DNA of 64,000 nucleotides from Capitella teleta (GCA_000328365.1 KB302742.1:1-64000), one strand, 5' to 3'. Counted from the stretch's first letter, positions 1 through 10,189 are shown. Notes: a model not told the origin generated them from the letters alone. Translations and numbers: made by a program.

Positions 1-1
1 C

Positions 2-2470
2 GAAAGAAACGAGGAAGGAATGTCTCCATTATACTACGCATGTCAGAAGCTTGATGCAAACGTCGTGCAGCGGCTTCTAGAAAGAGGGGCTGATCCAAAT
101 GAGGAAGATGAGTGCGGATGCACTCCCCTCTTCCTCCAGAATCAACTAAAACAAGCAACTGATAAAATTGCATGTCTCTTGATTGAATACGGGGCCAATG
201 TCAACCACACTGACAATACAGGTAAGACGCCATTACACTTCGCCTGCAGCAATCAGCTGTCGAATACTGTTAAAACACTGCTAGAACGTGGAGCAAACGT
301 CAACCAGTTGGATGCACACCTCAAGTGTCCTTTATACAATTCGCGTATAGCCTTTGACATGTACGACTATTTTGATGTCGATGCCGTCCAAAGAAAACTG
401 CTCACAACTCAATGTGCCACCATAGTTGAAAGTCTCCTTCGTCACGGAGCAGATCCATGGGCTCCAGTTGGAATACCAGGCAGTGTTAGCGTCCCGTGTT
501 GTGTTTGGTTTTTTAACGAAATGGACGTAGAAGGGCTAGAGAAGATCATGGAGGTTATGGCAACCCACATCGCTGACCTTTATACGAAGCGAGATTCTAA
601 TGGACAAAACTTTCTGCTCTTGTGGTTGCAGATATGGGATGATCAGCTGATTGAAATTTCTGAAATAAGGAAAACACATTTCACAAAAAAGTTCATGTTT
701 CTCCATCGAAGATGCCATCATGATTCGTGCAACAGTCTGGGACGCCATGCTCTTTATACGTGGAACATTCGATCGGATGAGATTGCAGATTTTAGTCGCC
801 TGAATTTCCAGCTCTGCGAAGCTAAACCTTTGATAAATACACGAGATATATTTGGGATAACTCCTTCTCATCTACGCATTAAATTGTTAAGCCTAAGTAC
901 ACAATCGCAGTATAACCGTGACAGTGATTTGAAGATGTACGAACGTTTTGCTTCATTGATGGACCTTTACCTAGAACGAGGAATGGAAACCACGCTAACT
1001 GATCAGCATAGAGCCTCTGTTATTCATTATGCAGCGCAGATACCATCTCCAAATCTGCTGAGGATTTTGCTCAACAGCCCTGGAGAAGATGGTGTGAACC
1101 AAGTGGATGTCCAAGGATCATCACCACTACATTACGCAGCATTTGCCAACTGCTTCCAAGGAATTAATGTTTTACTCGAAAGAGGGTGCAACAAAGGCAT
1201 ACGTGATTGTGCAGGCAGAACTGCGGCGAATTTGGCAAAACTACTCGGTTTTGCGGATGCTGCACGACTGATAGGAGGGAACGATGACCACCAGAGTGCA
1301 CCTCTTTTCTCATATCCAATGAAAGGGAAGAAGCTAGTCGGCTATGGTATAGGAGATCTATACAAGAATCTGCTGTCGAATTTAGATAAATATATTATCG
1401 GTGATGGCAGTTCTATTGATGCAAACTTCTCTGAAGAAACAAAGCTGTGCTCAGCTTTGCTGGCTTCTCCAGTTCTTGGTTGTCTGGAATATCAAGAGAG
1501 TTGCTTCAAAGAAGAAACGCAAAAAGTGAAGCGTGAAGTGGCATCTTTGATTGAAGAACTGAGTGCTCGTTACAACCAAGAATTTCCACAATTTGCGTTT
1601 GAGCCTCAAATCCGTGGAAGCATGGCTGAAGGAACAAAATCTGGACCCCCGGATGAGTTTGATTTCATGCTCATCATGAATGGTATTTCAAGGCACTGTG
1701 TGCGCGAGAAGATGCAGATGACAAAAAGGAAAACATTTTGTGTTGCTCTGTCTGTTGACGAAGCATCGCTGACGCCCGGGGATGAAATTCGTCATCTGAT
1801 GAACAAAGACCGACTCTTCCTACCTTCTTCTCTACGCAAACATATGCTTGACACGTTAAACTCTATTTTAATGAAGCCTGAAACATGGCAGAATTCATGC
1901 CTGCACTTTCTTTGCTTCATGGAGACCAAAGTTGGGTTGAATCTGTTGGTTGTTTACAATGGACCTTTGTTCAAGGCTCTCCACATTTCAGTCGACCTGG
2001 TGCCTTGCGTCCCACTCAATCCATCTTCGTTTGTGTTCAATTGTGAATGGCCACATCAGGTGGACTTCTCCTCATGCCGTCTCTATGCCGTGTGCAGAAT
2101 GGTCAATAGTGTTTGTGATGTTCCCTTCAGCATTTTCGAAGTAACCTTTTCTGACTATGAATCTGTGTTGATGGAAATGATTCCCAAAACAGCTAAAGAG
2201 GCCTATGTTATCGCAAAAGCAATTTGTCGCTACCATAGGCATTGTCCGCAATATAACAAGTATTTGAAACGTCGGCTTAGCCTTCCATCCTCATACGAAC
2301 TGAAATATTTCCTCATGTATGCCTATATGGCAAAGCTCTGCCAACCAAATGTAAGCATAGATAACATATCGAGGCACACATGGTTCAACGATATCATTTC
2401 GGTCTCACTTGAACACGAGGATAAGTATTTACTTAGTTTCCCTGAAAATCACATTTTCAATGTTCAATAA
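2..2470 (+). CDS. Ankyrin-repeat / Mab-21 (cGAS-like nucleotidyltransferase fold) protein, 5'-partial
   Basis: The frame is open from base 2 and the first methionine (base 20) lies inside an ankyrin repeat, so the true start is probably left of the window. Numbering from that Met gives 816 residues. Ankyrin repeats occupy about 1-110 (LLERGADPN, GKTPLHFAC, LLERGANVN) and 300-410 (GSSPLHYAA, LLERGCNKG). A Mab-21 domain follows from about 480 to the end. It has the GS...E...K loop near 533, PDEFDFM near 547 and HISVDLVPC near 656, so the three acidic residues of the cGAS/Mab-21 active site are all present. The helical C-terminal lobe is intact. Family knowledge: Mab-21 proteins with these acids can make nucleotide second messengers, although many are inactive. 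Activity here is inference. There is no intron across 2.4 kb. A polyadenylation signal AATAAA lies at 2623-2628. Confidence is high on the domains and low on function. Confidence 0.9.
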   Translation, partial: ERNEEGMSPLYYACQKLDANVVQRLLERGADPNEEDECGCTPLFLQNQLKQATDKIACLLIEYGANVNHTDNTGKTPLHFACSNQLSNTVKTLLERGANVNQLDAHLKCPLYNSRIAFDMYDYFDVDAVQRKLLTTQCATIVESLLRHGADPWAPVGIPGSVSVPCCVWFFNEMDVEGLEKIMEVMATHIADLYTKRDSNGQNFLLLWLQIWDDQLIEISEIRKTHFTKKFMFLHRRCHHDSCNSLGRHALYTWNIRSDEIADFSRLNFQLCEAKPLINTRDIFGITPSHLRIKLLSLSTQSQYNRDSDLKMYERFASLMDLYLERGMETTLTDQHRASVIHYAAQIPSPNLLRILLNSPGEDGVNQVDVQGSSPLHYAAFANCFQGINVLLERGCNKGIRDCAGRTAANLAKLLGFADAARLIGGNDDHQSAPLFSYPMKGKKLVGYGIGDLYKNLLSNLDKYIIGDGSSIDANFSEETKLCSALLASPVLGCLEYQESCFKEETQKVKREVASLIEELSARYNQEFPQFAFEPQIRGSMAEGTKSGPPDEFDFMLIMNGISRHCVREKMQMTKRKTFCVALSVDEASLTPGDEIRHLMNKDRLFLPSSLRKHMLDTLNSILMKPETWQNSCLHFLCFMETKVGLNLLVVYNGPLFKALHISVDLVPCVPLNPSSFVFNCEWPHQVDFSSCRLYAVCRMVNSVCDVPFSIFEVTFSDYESVLMEMIPKTAKEAYVIAKAICRYHRHCPQYNKYLKRRLSLPSSYELKYFLMYAYMAKLCQPNVSIDNISRHTWFNDIISVSLEHEDKYLLSFPENHIFNVQ

Positions 2471-4673
2471 TAGCCAGGATTGATACATTTTTTTAGGTGT
2501 TTGTTGAGTATGCTATCCTAAAAGTGTGATTGCTTCTAGTATTTCTGTATTTGTGTACTTTCAAATGGTGGCACATTTTAATCAGCACGGTAATATCAAA
2601 TTGCATGCCTGTAAAAATTATGAATAAAGTAATGCAATATCAGCTATTGCTTCTTAACGTCTACCTTCGTGTCATTCCGTTCATAACTAAATTACAAGTG
2701 TCTATCATGAATTGACCTTGCATTTGCATTAGACCCCCTTTGCATACTACGAAAGATTTCCACATGAATACCAAACGCAGTGTGCGATATTGAGGAACAT
2801 CAAAAATATTAGTTTGGTTAATGATACAAAAAAAAAAAAGAAGATTGCCGGTGTAGTTGAGACAATTAAGCACACGGAATTAAGGGGCAATTAACGCTCA
2901 ACGTGCCATCTCCGTTTCTATTGTCATCACTCATTCACTCAATCATGCTTTGACCGGGGTCGTTGAGGATACCTAAGGATACCTAATTTGACCTCCACCC
3001 TTACTCCTCTCTGTTCGCAACGGGCCTTGTTTATCATCTCCAGGCTGTGCATGTCATTCAGAGTATTCACAACAGAGTATTTGTGTTTAGCTTGCCCGGC
3101 AGATCGAATTTTGAATTTGATGAATTCATTGGTAATAGATGTAAGATAAATATTTGCTCTACTTTCGCTTTAACCAATTGTGGAGCTAATCTTTCAAACT
3201 TAATCTCCCATGTGCGTCACTTGGCAAGTTGGTCACGACATAGTTTAGGGCCAAATCTGCGACACCTTAAGACAAGTTTACCGACTAATTTACTGACTTC
3301 AACTGACGTGCTCGACTGCCGAAAAGACGGAATTGATTTTAGTGAACGCTTTTTGAATATTGATGTACAGTTTTTGATTGATGAAATACGTGTCAATTAA
3401 TTAGTTTATGTGTACAGTTTACAGTTGTTGAAAATATATTTGTAAATTTATGATCACTTAACGAATTTCATTCGTATGCTTACGTAATGTTTTTGCTTGC
3501 TATATACATATATATTTCATTATTGTTATCATTTAATTGTTCATTTTGTTACTTTAAAAACTGACATCTTTTTATACGAATAAACTGATAATTATTATAT
3601 CATTATTTCCACGATCAATCTTGCTTGTATTGCCAACAATTCACCAGTATCACATTGATCGCATCACCCTATTGCTATGACATATGTTATAAGGAGGCAT
3701 ATGAAAAATCGCTAGCAGCCAGCTTTCGAGTGACATGAATCCGTTTAAGCACTTAATTGTAACTTAGCAGATGAGGTCACCAGAAATCTATCATCAAATA
3801 TTCTCGTTATTCACTGAATCAGAGTCTACCTCATAATAGCTGAGACTACATTTGCTACAAAGCAAATCTGTGATCAAATTATTTGACCAAATTTAGCTCA
3901 ACTTTCGGTCTCATGAGAGCAACAGAGAGTGACCAGAATGTGATATTTTCAGTCGTGACAGAGCAGCTCAGGGTGCGTTAAGTTGTGCATTTGTAAACGG
4001 ACGAGAAAAAACAGGAATATTTACAAAAGTTACAGCTCTGCAGGTTCGCCATAATGAATACCTTCAGTGCCTGCTTGCATATTGAAACAAGAAGGTGAGT
4101 TTGAAATGATTTACATTATCGATAGGAAGTATTTTCATGCGTAAAAGCAACTTTTTAATTGTTGATTTTATTTATCAATTAAAATTCATGCCTGTTATGA
4201 AAATGCACATGCAATAGCATAGCAAGACAGACGAAGCCTATGTAAACCTGCAAAATCCATCCGTTTCCGAGCAAGAGGTGTTCAGATCTGCGGCATTCTG
4301 ACGATTTGGGTGCGGAATCATCCCACAAATGTGACAGAATATCCGTTTGCATATATGCAAACGGATATATGCAATACTACTATTCGGTAGAATAAGCTCC
4401 ACACATTTTGGGTAAAGGTGCAGGAAAGATTTTTCCATAAGAAAACTGTTTATGGTAGACCTTAATACATGTATAAGCTTTTAAAGGTTTATGTGAAACT
4501 ATAATTCTTACCGCAGGTAGTCTTGTTGTTGCAATAATTGATACACTTGAGCAAATTTCAGAGTTTTGCTTTTTTAGCCCACTTTTGTTTAGTCAGTAGA
4601 CATTCACTGCTTTGAGTTTAGTCCAAATCTGCTCGCTCACTGGTAATATCCCCCTGTGGGTCAGTCATCCATT
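2471..4673. other. Intergenic region between the Mab-21 and kelch genes
   Basis: This stretch holds the 3' untranslated region of the upstream gene, AT-rich sequence and a perfect palindrome listed separately. A 117-codon frame at 3047-3400 resembles nothing I recognise and is not called as a gene. Confidence 0.6.
4339..4368. promoter_or_regulatory. Perfect 30-bp palindrome with paired POU/octamer-like half-sites
   Basis: Bases 4339-4368 equal their own reverse complement, with centre GCATATATGC. Each arm carries ATGCAAA, the core of an octamer (POU) site, so two half-sites face each other. It lies about 305 bp before the kelch start codon. A regulatory role is inference; it could also be a chance hairpin. 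Confidence 0.45.
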
Positions 4674-6323
4674 ATGGAACCAAGTATTTCAGCTTTGGTT
4701 ACATCTTGCCGAATTGACATCAACACTGCTCGGTTAATAACTTTGATGGTTTTGCCCATTTCCAGAATCGCGACCCCGGTAAAGAGGAAGCCTCTTACAG
4801 CCTCCCTGTTTGAGATGAGGGAAGCTGGGGAAATGGTGGATGTTCACCTGGAGTTTGACGGCCTCCGCGTTCCATGCCATAAGGTCATATTAGCGGGATC
4901 CTGTGAATACTTCGAGCGAATGTTTCTGTCGAACATGAGAGAGAGTACCGCTAAAGAGGTTTCCATTAAAGGCATCAGCTCTACCATAGGACTCCTCGTT
5001 GTTGACTACTTGTATTTCAGAACTGTGGATATCACTGGGGATAATGCGCAAGGACTTCTAGAAGCCAGCAGCATGCTCCTCTTGGACGAACTCAAAAATA
5101 TAGTTGAGGAGTTCCTCGTTCGCCGAATTGAAGCACAGAGCTGTGTGTCACTTCTCAATCTTGCTCGTCTGTTCGAACTCAAAGCTCTGATTGAAGCTTT
5201 GCTTAAGTTTTTAACTGATAACCTGGACAAAGCTTTTGATGAAATTGAGATGAAAGAACTTCAAGAAGAGGATCTTGTACATGTACTGAAAAACCACGCA
5301 TCTCAGAGGGTCTGTTTCTGTGCGTTGCAGAAGTGGGTGAGATGTACTGGAGGTGATGCAGACCAGTTCATGGCATTGCTACAGCATGTTGATTTGTCGC
5401 GGTGCAGCAAGCAGTTTATCCAGGACATTGTAAAGCATGAAGAGATGATGAACTCGCCTCGGGGATCTCAAATTATCAAAATGGCCATGCATAGTACATC
5501 GTTGATAGCCGGCGATTACCACAAAAACATCTGGGTTGCACGTCCTAACGTAGAGAAATATTGGAAACGCATCCAGAGCCCTCTCATTGCAACTCATTTT
5601 TACAGCGAGTGTATTTGTCCCGAAGGACTTATCTGCTCCGGCGGGTGGTTCGATGGCAACCCGAAAGACGAGTGTGTTTTATATTGTACCCGGGAGATGG
5701 AATGGAGCACATTACCTCCAATGACAAATGCTCGGTATGCCCACTCCTCAATTTATTACAAGGATCTATTATGTCTCATCGGTGGAAGAATCTTGAGTGG
5801 TCAACCCACGGATTCAGTCGAAGCATTAGACAATAGGACAATGGAATGGCGTCCGCTTGCTTCGCTTCCCGTTCGCGTGTATCTTTGCATTGTGGTGTGC
5901 GTTTCCAACCGATTGTTTGTACTCGGTGGAGCAGAATCCAAACAAGTAAGCTCAAGAAATGTTTACGAGTACTGTGCCTCGCCAGAAATGTGGCAGCGTC
6001 GTGCTCCGATGCCTGAGGATTGCCATGGCGCAAGTGGTATTGAATTGAGAGACAAAATATTTGTGGTTGGAGGCATTCGGAAGTCGTGTCTGATGTACGA
6101 CCCTCGTGATGATTGCTGGTCTATGCTACAGCGACCCCAAGCATTGCATTTTTTAGGTGCAATACTTAGTGTGGTCAGTAGTAATCACGATGAGGTTGTC
6201 CTGATTGGAGGACAGGGCTGTGTGGAGGTTGAAGCGTTTTGTCCCGATACTGACCGCTGGTCAAAGTGGGATTGGAAGTTGCCTTTTCCAGGATGTCTCA
6301 GCTTTTTAACTAAAGTTCAATAA
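4674..6323 (+). CDS. BTB-BACK-kelch (KLHL-type) protein, probable Cullin-3 substrate adaptor
   Basis: The frame is open from GTG at 4656, but the first ATG is at 4674, giving 549 residues, which is typical of KLHL proteins. A BTB domain lies at about 45-145 (VDVHLEFDGLRVPCHKVILA, then YFERMFLSNMRES). A BACK domain lies at about 150-255. About five kelch repeats fill 315-549, seen as repeated hydrophobic-GG units (CLIGG, FVLGG, FVVGG, VLIGG), each followed by a W such as MEWSTLPPM or MEWRPLASL. KLHL proteins bind Cullin-3 through BTB/BACK and recruit substrates through the propeller for ubiquitination; the substrate here is unknown. The coding sequence is a single exon. AATAAA is present at 6614-6619. 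The ortholog group is not assignable by eye. Confidence 0.9.
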   Translation: MEPSISALVTSCRIDINTARLITLMVLPISRIATPVKRKPLTASLFEMREAGEMVDVHLEFDGLRVPCHKVILAGSCEYFERMFLSNMRESTAKEVSIKGISSTIGLLVVDYLYFRTVDITGDNAQGLLEASSMLLLDELKNIVEEFLVRRIEAQSCVSLLNLARLFELKALIEALLKFLTDNLDKAFDEIEMKELQEEDLVHVLKNHASQRVCFCALQKWVRCTGGDADQFMALLQHVDLSRCSKQFIQDIVKHEEMMNSPRGSQIIKMAMHSTSLIAGDYHKNIWVARPNVEKYWKRIQSPLIATHFYSECICPEGLICSGGWFDGNPKDECVLYCTREMEWSTLPPMTNARYAHSSIYYKDLLCLIGGRILSGQPTDSVEALDNRTMEWRPLASLPVRVYLCIVVCVSNRLFVLGGAESKQVSSRNVYEYCASPEMWQRRAPMPEDCHGASGIELRDKIFVVGGIRKSCLMYDPRDDCWSMLQRPQALHFLGAILSVVSSNHDEVVLIGGQGCVEVEAFCPDTDRWSKWDWKLPFPGCLSFLTKVQ

Positions 6324-7499
6324 TCCATTGTTCACCATTTCCTTGATTCTATGTTAATTTTATTTCCATTTCCGGTGTCACGATGCGCGCTCATGGTTAT
6401 ACTTTACATATGCATGTTGAATATTTGCGCATATTTTTTTACTCTTGCACCAACTTTATCTTACATGCGGTATGTTTTAAATGTATACCTGTGATTTTAT
6501 TCTTCACCCTGTGCATGTCAACTATATTAACGTATTGTTTCTGTGATAATATTCATTTTATTGAGTGGGAGATTTGATATATTCTTGTCTTAAAAAAAAA
6601 TATATGCATATCGAATAAATGAAATTTGCGATGAAATAAAACTAAAAAATAATAATTTATACATAACTATATACAATTGATATCCTTTCCTTCATAAGGC
6701 CAATTAACAACAACTTCTTGTCATTTTGATAAATTATTAAATTATTTGTTATGAAATATGAATCAAAGTCAAAATTGAGCTGAGAGTTTCAATTGTTATC
6801 AAGATGTACTGACATCATAAATTTTACGACTCAGACTCGATACTCTATCATACTCGACTTCGGAATAAAGACACATTAGATTATTAAAAAAAAATAAGCA
6901 GCCATATTGTGCGAGTAATTCTTCCATTCCATGTCAGTGCAATATTCGCACAATGAAATCGACTTCTAAGCATATGAAGGTTCTGCAATTTTATTCAGTG
7001 AATTAGTGAGAGAGGCAAATATCCGATTGAATGGAAAATCATAACGTTCCTACATCGGAATCATACAATTCTATCCGAATCCTTTAACGTTCACGTTACA
7101 TCATTATTTTAATTGCATGAAATTGACACCACCGATGTCAATTAATTTCATGCTGCATTCGTTTTCAGTGTACAATCTTACACATAAATATCTGCTCATT
7201 GTTATGATTGTAAGTCTTAACAAATTGGTTGTCGTGTCTCTGTTAATTGGTCTACACCTTCCATGGAATTGGCCTCATTCGCGTTCAAAATTTCTACAGC
7301 AACCAAAAACATCGTGAAAAACATTTCAGGCAACCAAGGAAAAATCATCCGCGTGTGCTTCGACAATTGTGACCGGAGTACTCGCCGATCACAGCCACCA
7401 TAGATACCCCACAATAGTATCCAGCAGAGATCTGTTTTGATAATGCGTGGCGATAAATACTGACTATACGCCAACGGATGCTGAAATTGTACGTACTTA
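6324..7499. other. Intergenic AT-rich region
   Basis: It contains the kelch gene 3' end (AATAAA at 6614-6619) and AT-rich sequence. I see no gene. Confidence 0.5.
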
Positions 7500-8211
7500 T
7501 TAAAGGGATGGGGAACTAAATTTTAAGTGATGTTCTATTGACTCATAGCACCAATTGATAGCATTCCGTGCCAAAAACACCCTGCCTGGATGCAAGCGTA
7601 AGGAAATAATGCATTCCGAATATCGGGGTTAGCATTGCGCCTATGGGAGAATGGCTTCCATTGCGAAGTATAGGAGGCAAACGTCAGCTGATGGCTTGGT
7701 TTGGCTGATGGCTGATTGGTCCCGCCCCCCTCGTGAAGCTATCGATTTCAGCCAATCAGAGCAGAGCATCTTCGCCATAAAAGGACATCTTTGTTGTTTA
7801 CGAAACGAAAGCGCATGCGTGGTGCACTCTGGCTGACCTTTTTACTGTTTCAGGATGAGAAACATGGTAGGTGTCCTAGAAAATCGCTTGTTAAAATAAG
7901 AAAAATAGCGAAAACTATTTTTTTTTCGCGCCTGACTGGTGGCAAAATGATTATTCTATCTATTTCCGAAAAGAAAATAAAAAAATATCCAAGGGTTTAG
8001 TCGCAGGACACGCTGATATGACGAGGCCCATTGTAACAGATGGGGAACTCGGTGTTTCATCACAGCTGCTGACGTCACGCCTAGTTAGCAATATATCGCC
8101 CGCGAAATCGTTAGGGATGATATTCCTTGTGTGGGTCAGGCATAGGAATCATTTTTGGTGCATCAAATAACGACTCAAAGTCAATTTTTAACCAGTTCTC
8201 CCTCCCTTTAA
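7500..8211. mobile_element. MITE copy 1 (TTAA-flanked non-autonomous DNA transposon)
   Basis: The ends form imperfect inverted repeats. The left begins TTAA then AGGGATGGGGAACT; the right ends AGTTCTCCCTCCCT then TTAA. A second copy of about 707 bp with the same ends lies at 40818-41524 and matches along its length with few differences. Both copies have TTAA at each edge, as for piggyBac-type target-site duplications. A TA target with AAGGG ends is possible but needs extra coincidences. No transposase is encoded. The interior carries a promoter-like module described separately. Confidence 0.75.
7752..7872 (+). promoter_or_regulatory. Promoter-like module inside MITE copy 1
   Basis: In order on the + strand there is a CCAAT box (7752-7756), a TATA-like ATAAAAGG (7777-7784), an NRF1-like GCGCATGCGT (7811-7820), a pyrimidine-rich stretch, an ATG (7864-7866) and a splice-donor-like GTAGGT (7867-7872). 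The same order appears in copy 2 (CCAAT 41059-41063, ATAAAAGG 41084-41091, ATG 41183-41185, donor 41186). A CRE-like TGACGTCA lies further inside each copy. The layout resembles a gene promoter plus short first exon. Transcription is not shown. Confidence 0.35.
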
Positions 8212-8597
8212 CGCAACGGATAAACAGTATTGTGGTACAATTTATTTCAGTATTTTTGGAGGCCACTCGCTTCTCTTTCTGTTTCGTCTTTTGATCTCTT
8301 TCTTTTTATCAAAAAGATAGCTAACATGGTCACCATGACAACAAAGACCATCGTTGTCACAAACGCGATGGAGTTTTTTGGTGCATCAAATAACGACTCA
8401 AAGTCAATTTTTAACCAGTTCTCCCTCCCTTTAACGCAACGGATAAACAGTATTGTGGTACAATTTATTTCAGTATTTTTGGAGGCCACTCGCTTCTCTT
8501 TCTGTTTCGTCTTTTGATCTCTTTCTTTTTATCAAAAAGATAGCTAACATGGTCACCATGACAACAAAGACCATCGTTGTCACAAACGCGATGGAGT
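8152..8597. repeat. Tandem duplication, 2 x 223 bp
   Basis: Copy 1 (8152-8374) and copy 2 (8375-8597) are nearly identical. Each holds the last 60 bp of the MITE, a short flank, and most of the transmembrane exon of the adjacent collagen-like gene on the - strand. The MITE end at the head of both copies shows that it inserted before the duplication. Confidence 0.85.
8247..8374 (-). pseudogene. Duplicated transmembrane exon, 3' copy
   Basis: This repeats the C-terminal half of the collagen-like gene's last exon: NSIAFVTTM, the hydrophobic segment, IKRKRSKDE and the stop. Upstream, its exon start is replaced by MITE sequence, so it has no acceptor of its own. It lies downstream of the intact exon and is probably non-functional or only part of the 3' untranslated region. 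Confidence 0.6.
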
Positions 8598-9714
8598 TTC
8601 TTTTGAATGACGTCATCGTATCATTAAAGGCGTCCACTTCGACGCGGTTGCTCTCATCGTTAGAATCTGCAGCAATAGAACCAATATCAATTGACATTTA
8701 TAATAGCAGTAACGCAATTGAATATTGTTCTTGTTCGATTGTCCAATTTGTTATTCGGGAAATAAATCCTGTGCTCGGTTTCACGAAAAGAGTATTTACT
8801 TGGTCATCCTGCATTATACAGCAAAGCGAGGCGCCCGATCCTTCCCATGCTATAAGAACAGCCAACCACCCATTCGAATGTTTGGCTGGCTGGCTGGTTG
8901 CAACATCCCATCGCGCATGCTGTGCGCTTCTCCTTGCACTGTGCAACCGAGGCCTGCCCACTAGCAGATGTGAATCGTCCACCACGATCACGTGATGTAG
9001 ATACGCTAACGGGTCATTTAATCAGTAGCCCGTTTGCCTGAATTAGCTCTCGAATGCTTCCAATTATTTACATTTATGCTTTTGGGCGTCTTGTGTTTCC
9101 AGATTCCAGAACGATGACAACAAAAATCAAACTTTCCATTACATTTTGTGCTTCCTTGTGTATCTAGAGGTAGATTCACACGTACATGTTTTTTCGTGAG
9201 CTCCATCAATTACAAGATAGACAGTGTAACCTGAGGCTTCTCCAATGAATGAATGAAAAAGATAAGCAACTCATGAATGTATTCACCTCTCAGTGCTTGT
9301 GGTGTGACCCCTGGGGGTCCCCTTTGACCTTTGATTCCCCTGGACCCAGGGGTTCCTGGGGGCCCCTTGATCCCTCGGAGGCCTTCCTGCCCTGGTTCCC
9401 CCTTATGCAGCACCGTCTCTGTTGCTCTTGATCTCCTCCTGATGGCGTCGTTCAGGCGAGTAATGACCTCGTGGCTGAAGCCATATTGACCGATCACGTG
9501 ATGTAGATACGCTAACGGGTCATTTAAAACTGAAAAAGCAATTATTATATCTCCAGGATGCTTGTTATTACTTATATTGTGAATTTGAGGGGAATTTTAC
9601 AAATGCAACATACCTGTACATTATACAAGCAGAAGATATGATTAATATCTTACCTAAAGCAGCACACCATTGGAGCCACAGACCAAGCACCAACCCTTGC
9701 AATAAAATCCTCAT
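8470..9714 (-). CDS. Small collagen-like single-pass membrane protein (3 exons)
   Basis: The exons are 9654-9714, 9287-9529 and 8470-8666, joined in phases 1 and 1 at consensus GT-AG sites, for 166 residues. Exon 1 is a signal peptide (MRILLQGLVLGLWLQ, with CAA near the cleavage site). Exon 2 has about 45 residues of linker with a basic RRRSR motif, then a short collagen stretch of about ten Gly-X-Y triplets (GEPGQEGLRGIKGPPG and on). Exon 3 gives an acidic stretch, a transmembrane helix (FVTTMVFVVMVTMLAIFLI) and a basic cytoplasmic tail (KRKRSKDE) ending QKY. It is probably a type I membrane protein with a trimerising ectodomain; its partner is unknown. A family member with more collagen exons cannot be excluded. 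The last exon is partly duplicated in tandem next to a MITE. Confidence 0.7.
8985..9021. repeat. Intronic copy of part of collagen-gene exon 2
   Basis: These 36-37 bases match 9491-9527 (the 5' part of exon 2), starting CGATCACGTGATG and ending at the CATTTA-A run. The copy lies in intron 2 in the same orientation and lacks the exon's CAG acceptor. Confidence 0.8.
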
Positions 9715-10189
9715 GTTGAATGCCAATTATCTGGTGTTAACTGTGCGCGTTATGCTGTTGTCCTTTTTTAGATATTTGTCTCCGGGCAAATTTGGCATCC
9801 GAAACATTTAAACGTTGTTAGGATATCAGTCTGAAGCTTTTACAGATTCAAATTGAGTAAACGAAATTGCTATGCGTCATTGAGGTCACAAATACACTAA
9901 AAATAATTACTTTGTTGTGAATATTAGTGTCATTGCTAAATCTTTCAGAAGTATTAATTGAAAGGGATAAATAAACAATCAGAAACATTTAATTGAAAAT
10001 GATAATCAAATATTATTACCAGATTTATCAATATCATAATAAATATCATAATCTACTCGTTAGCTATGAGATTTTTAAAGGCTGCCGACTGCTTTGTAGG
10101 GTGGGGATGTTTTTATGCTTTGTAAGCAACTGTGCCTAACTCTCTTTTAAGTAACCAAACGGAGAAATATGCTTATAGAATTTTTTGAC

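Noticed and set aside
3047-3400. 117-codon + strand open frame
   Set aside because: No recognisable domain, no promoter or splice context, and ordinary AT-rich composition.
7500-8211. Element considered as a solo LTR
   Set aside because: Ends are inverted repeats next to TTAA, and there is no TG-CA border or primer-binding site, which fits a MITE.
8453-8995. 180-codon + strand frame
   Set aside because: It is antisense to the transmembrane exon of the collagen-like gene, whose splice phases and protein features are far better.
9018-9209. Short cysteine-containing - strand frame (FDFCCHRSG) considered as an extra exon of the collagen-like gene
   Set aside because: No acceptor and donor pair in the required phase, whereas exon 2 joins exon 3 directly in phase.
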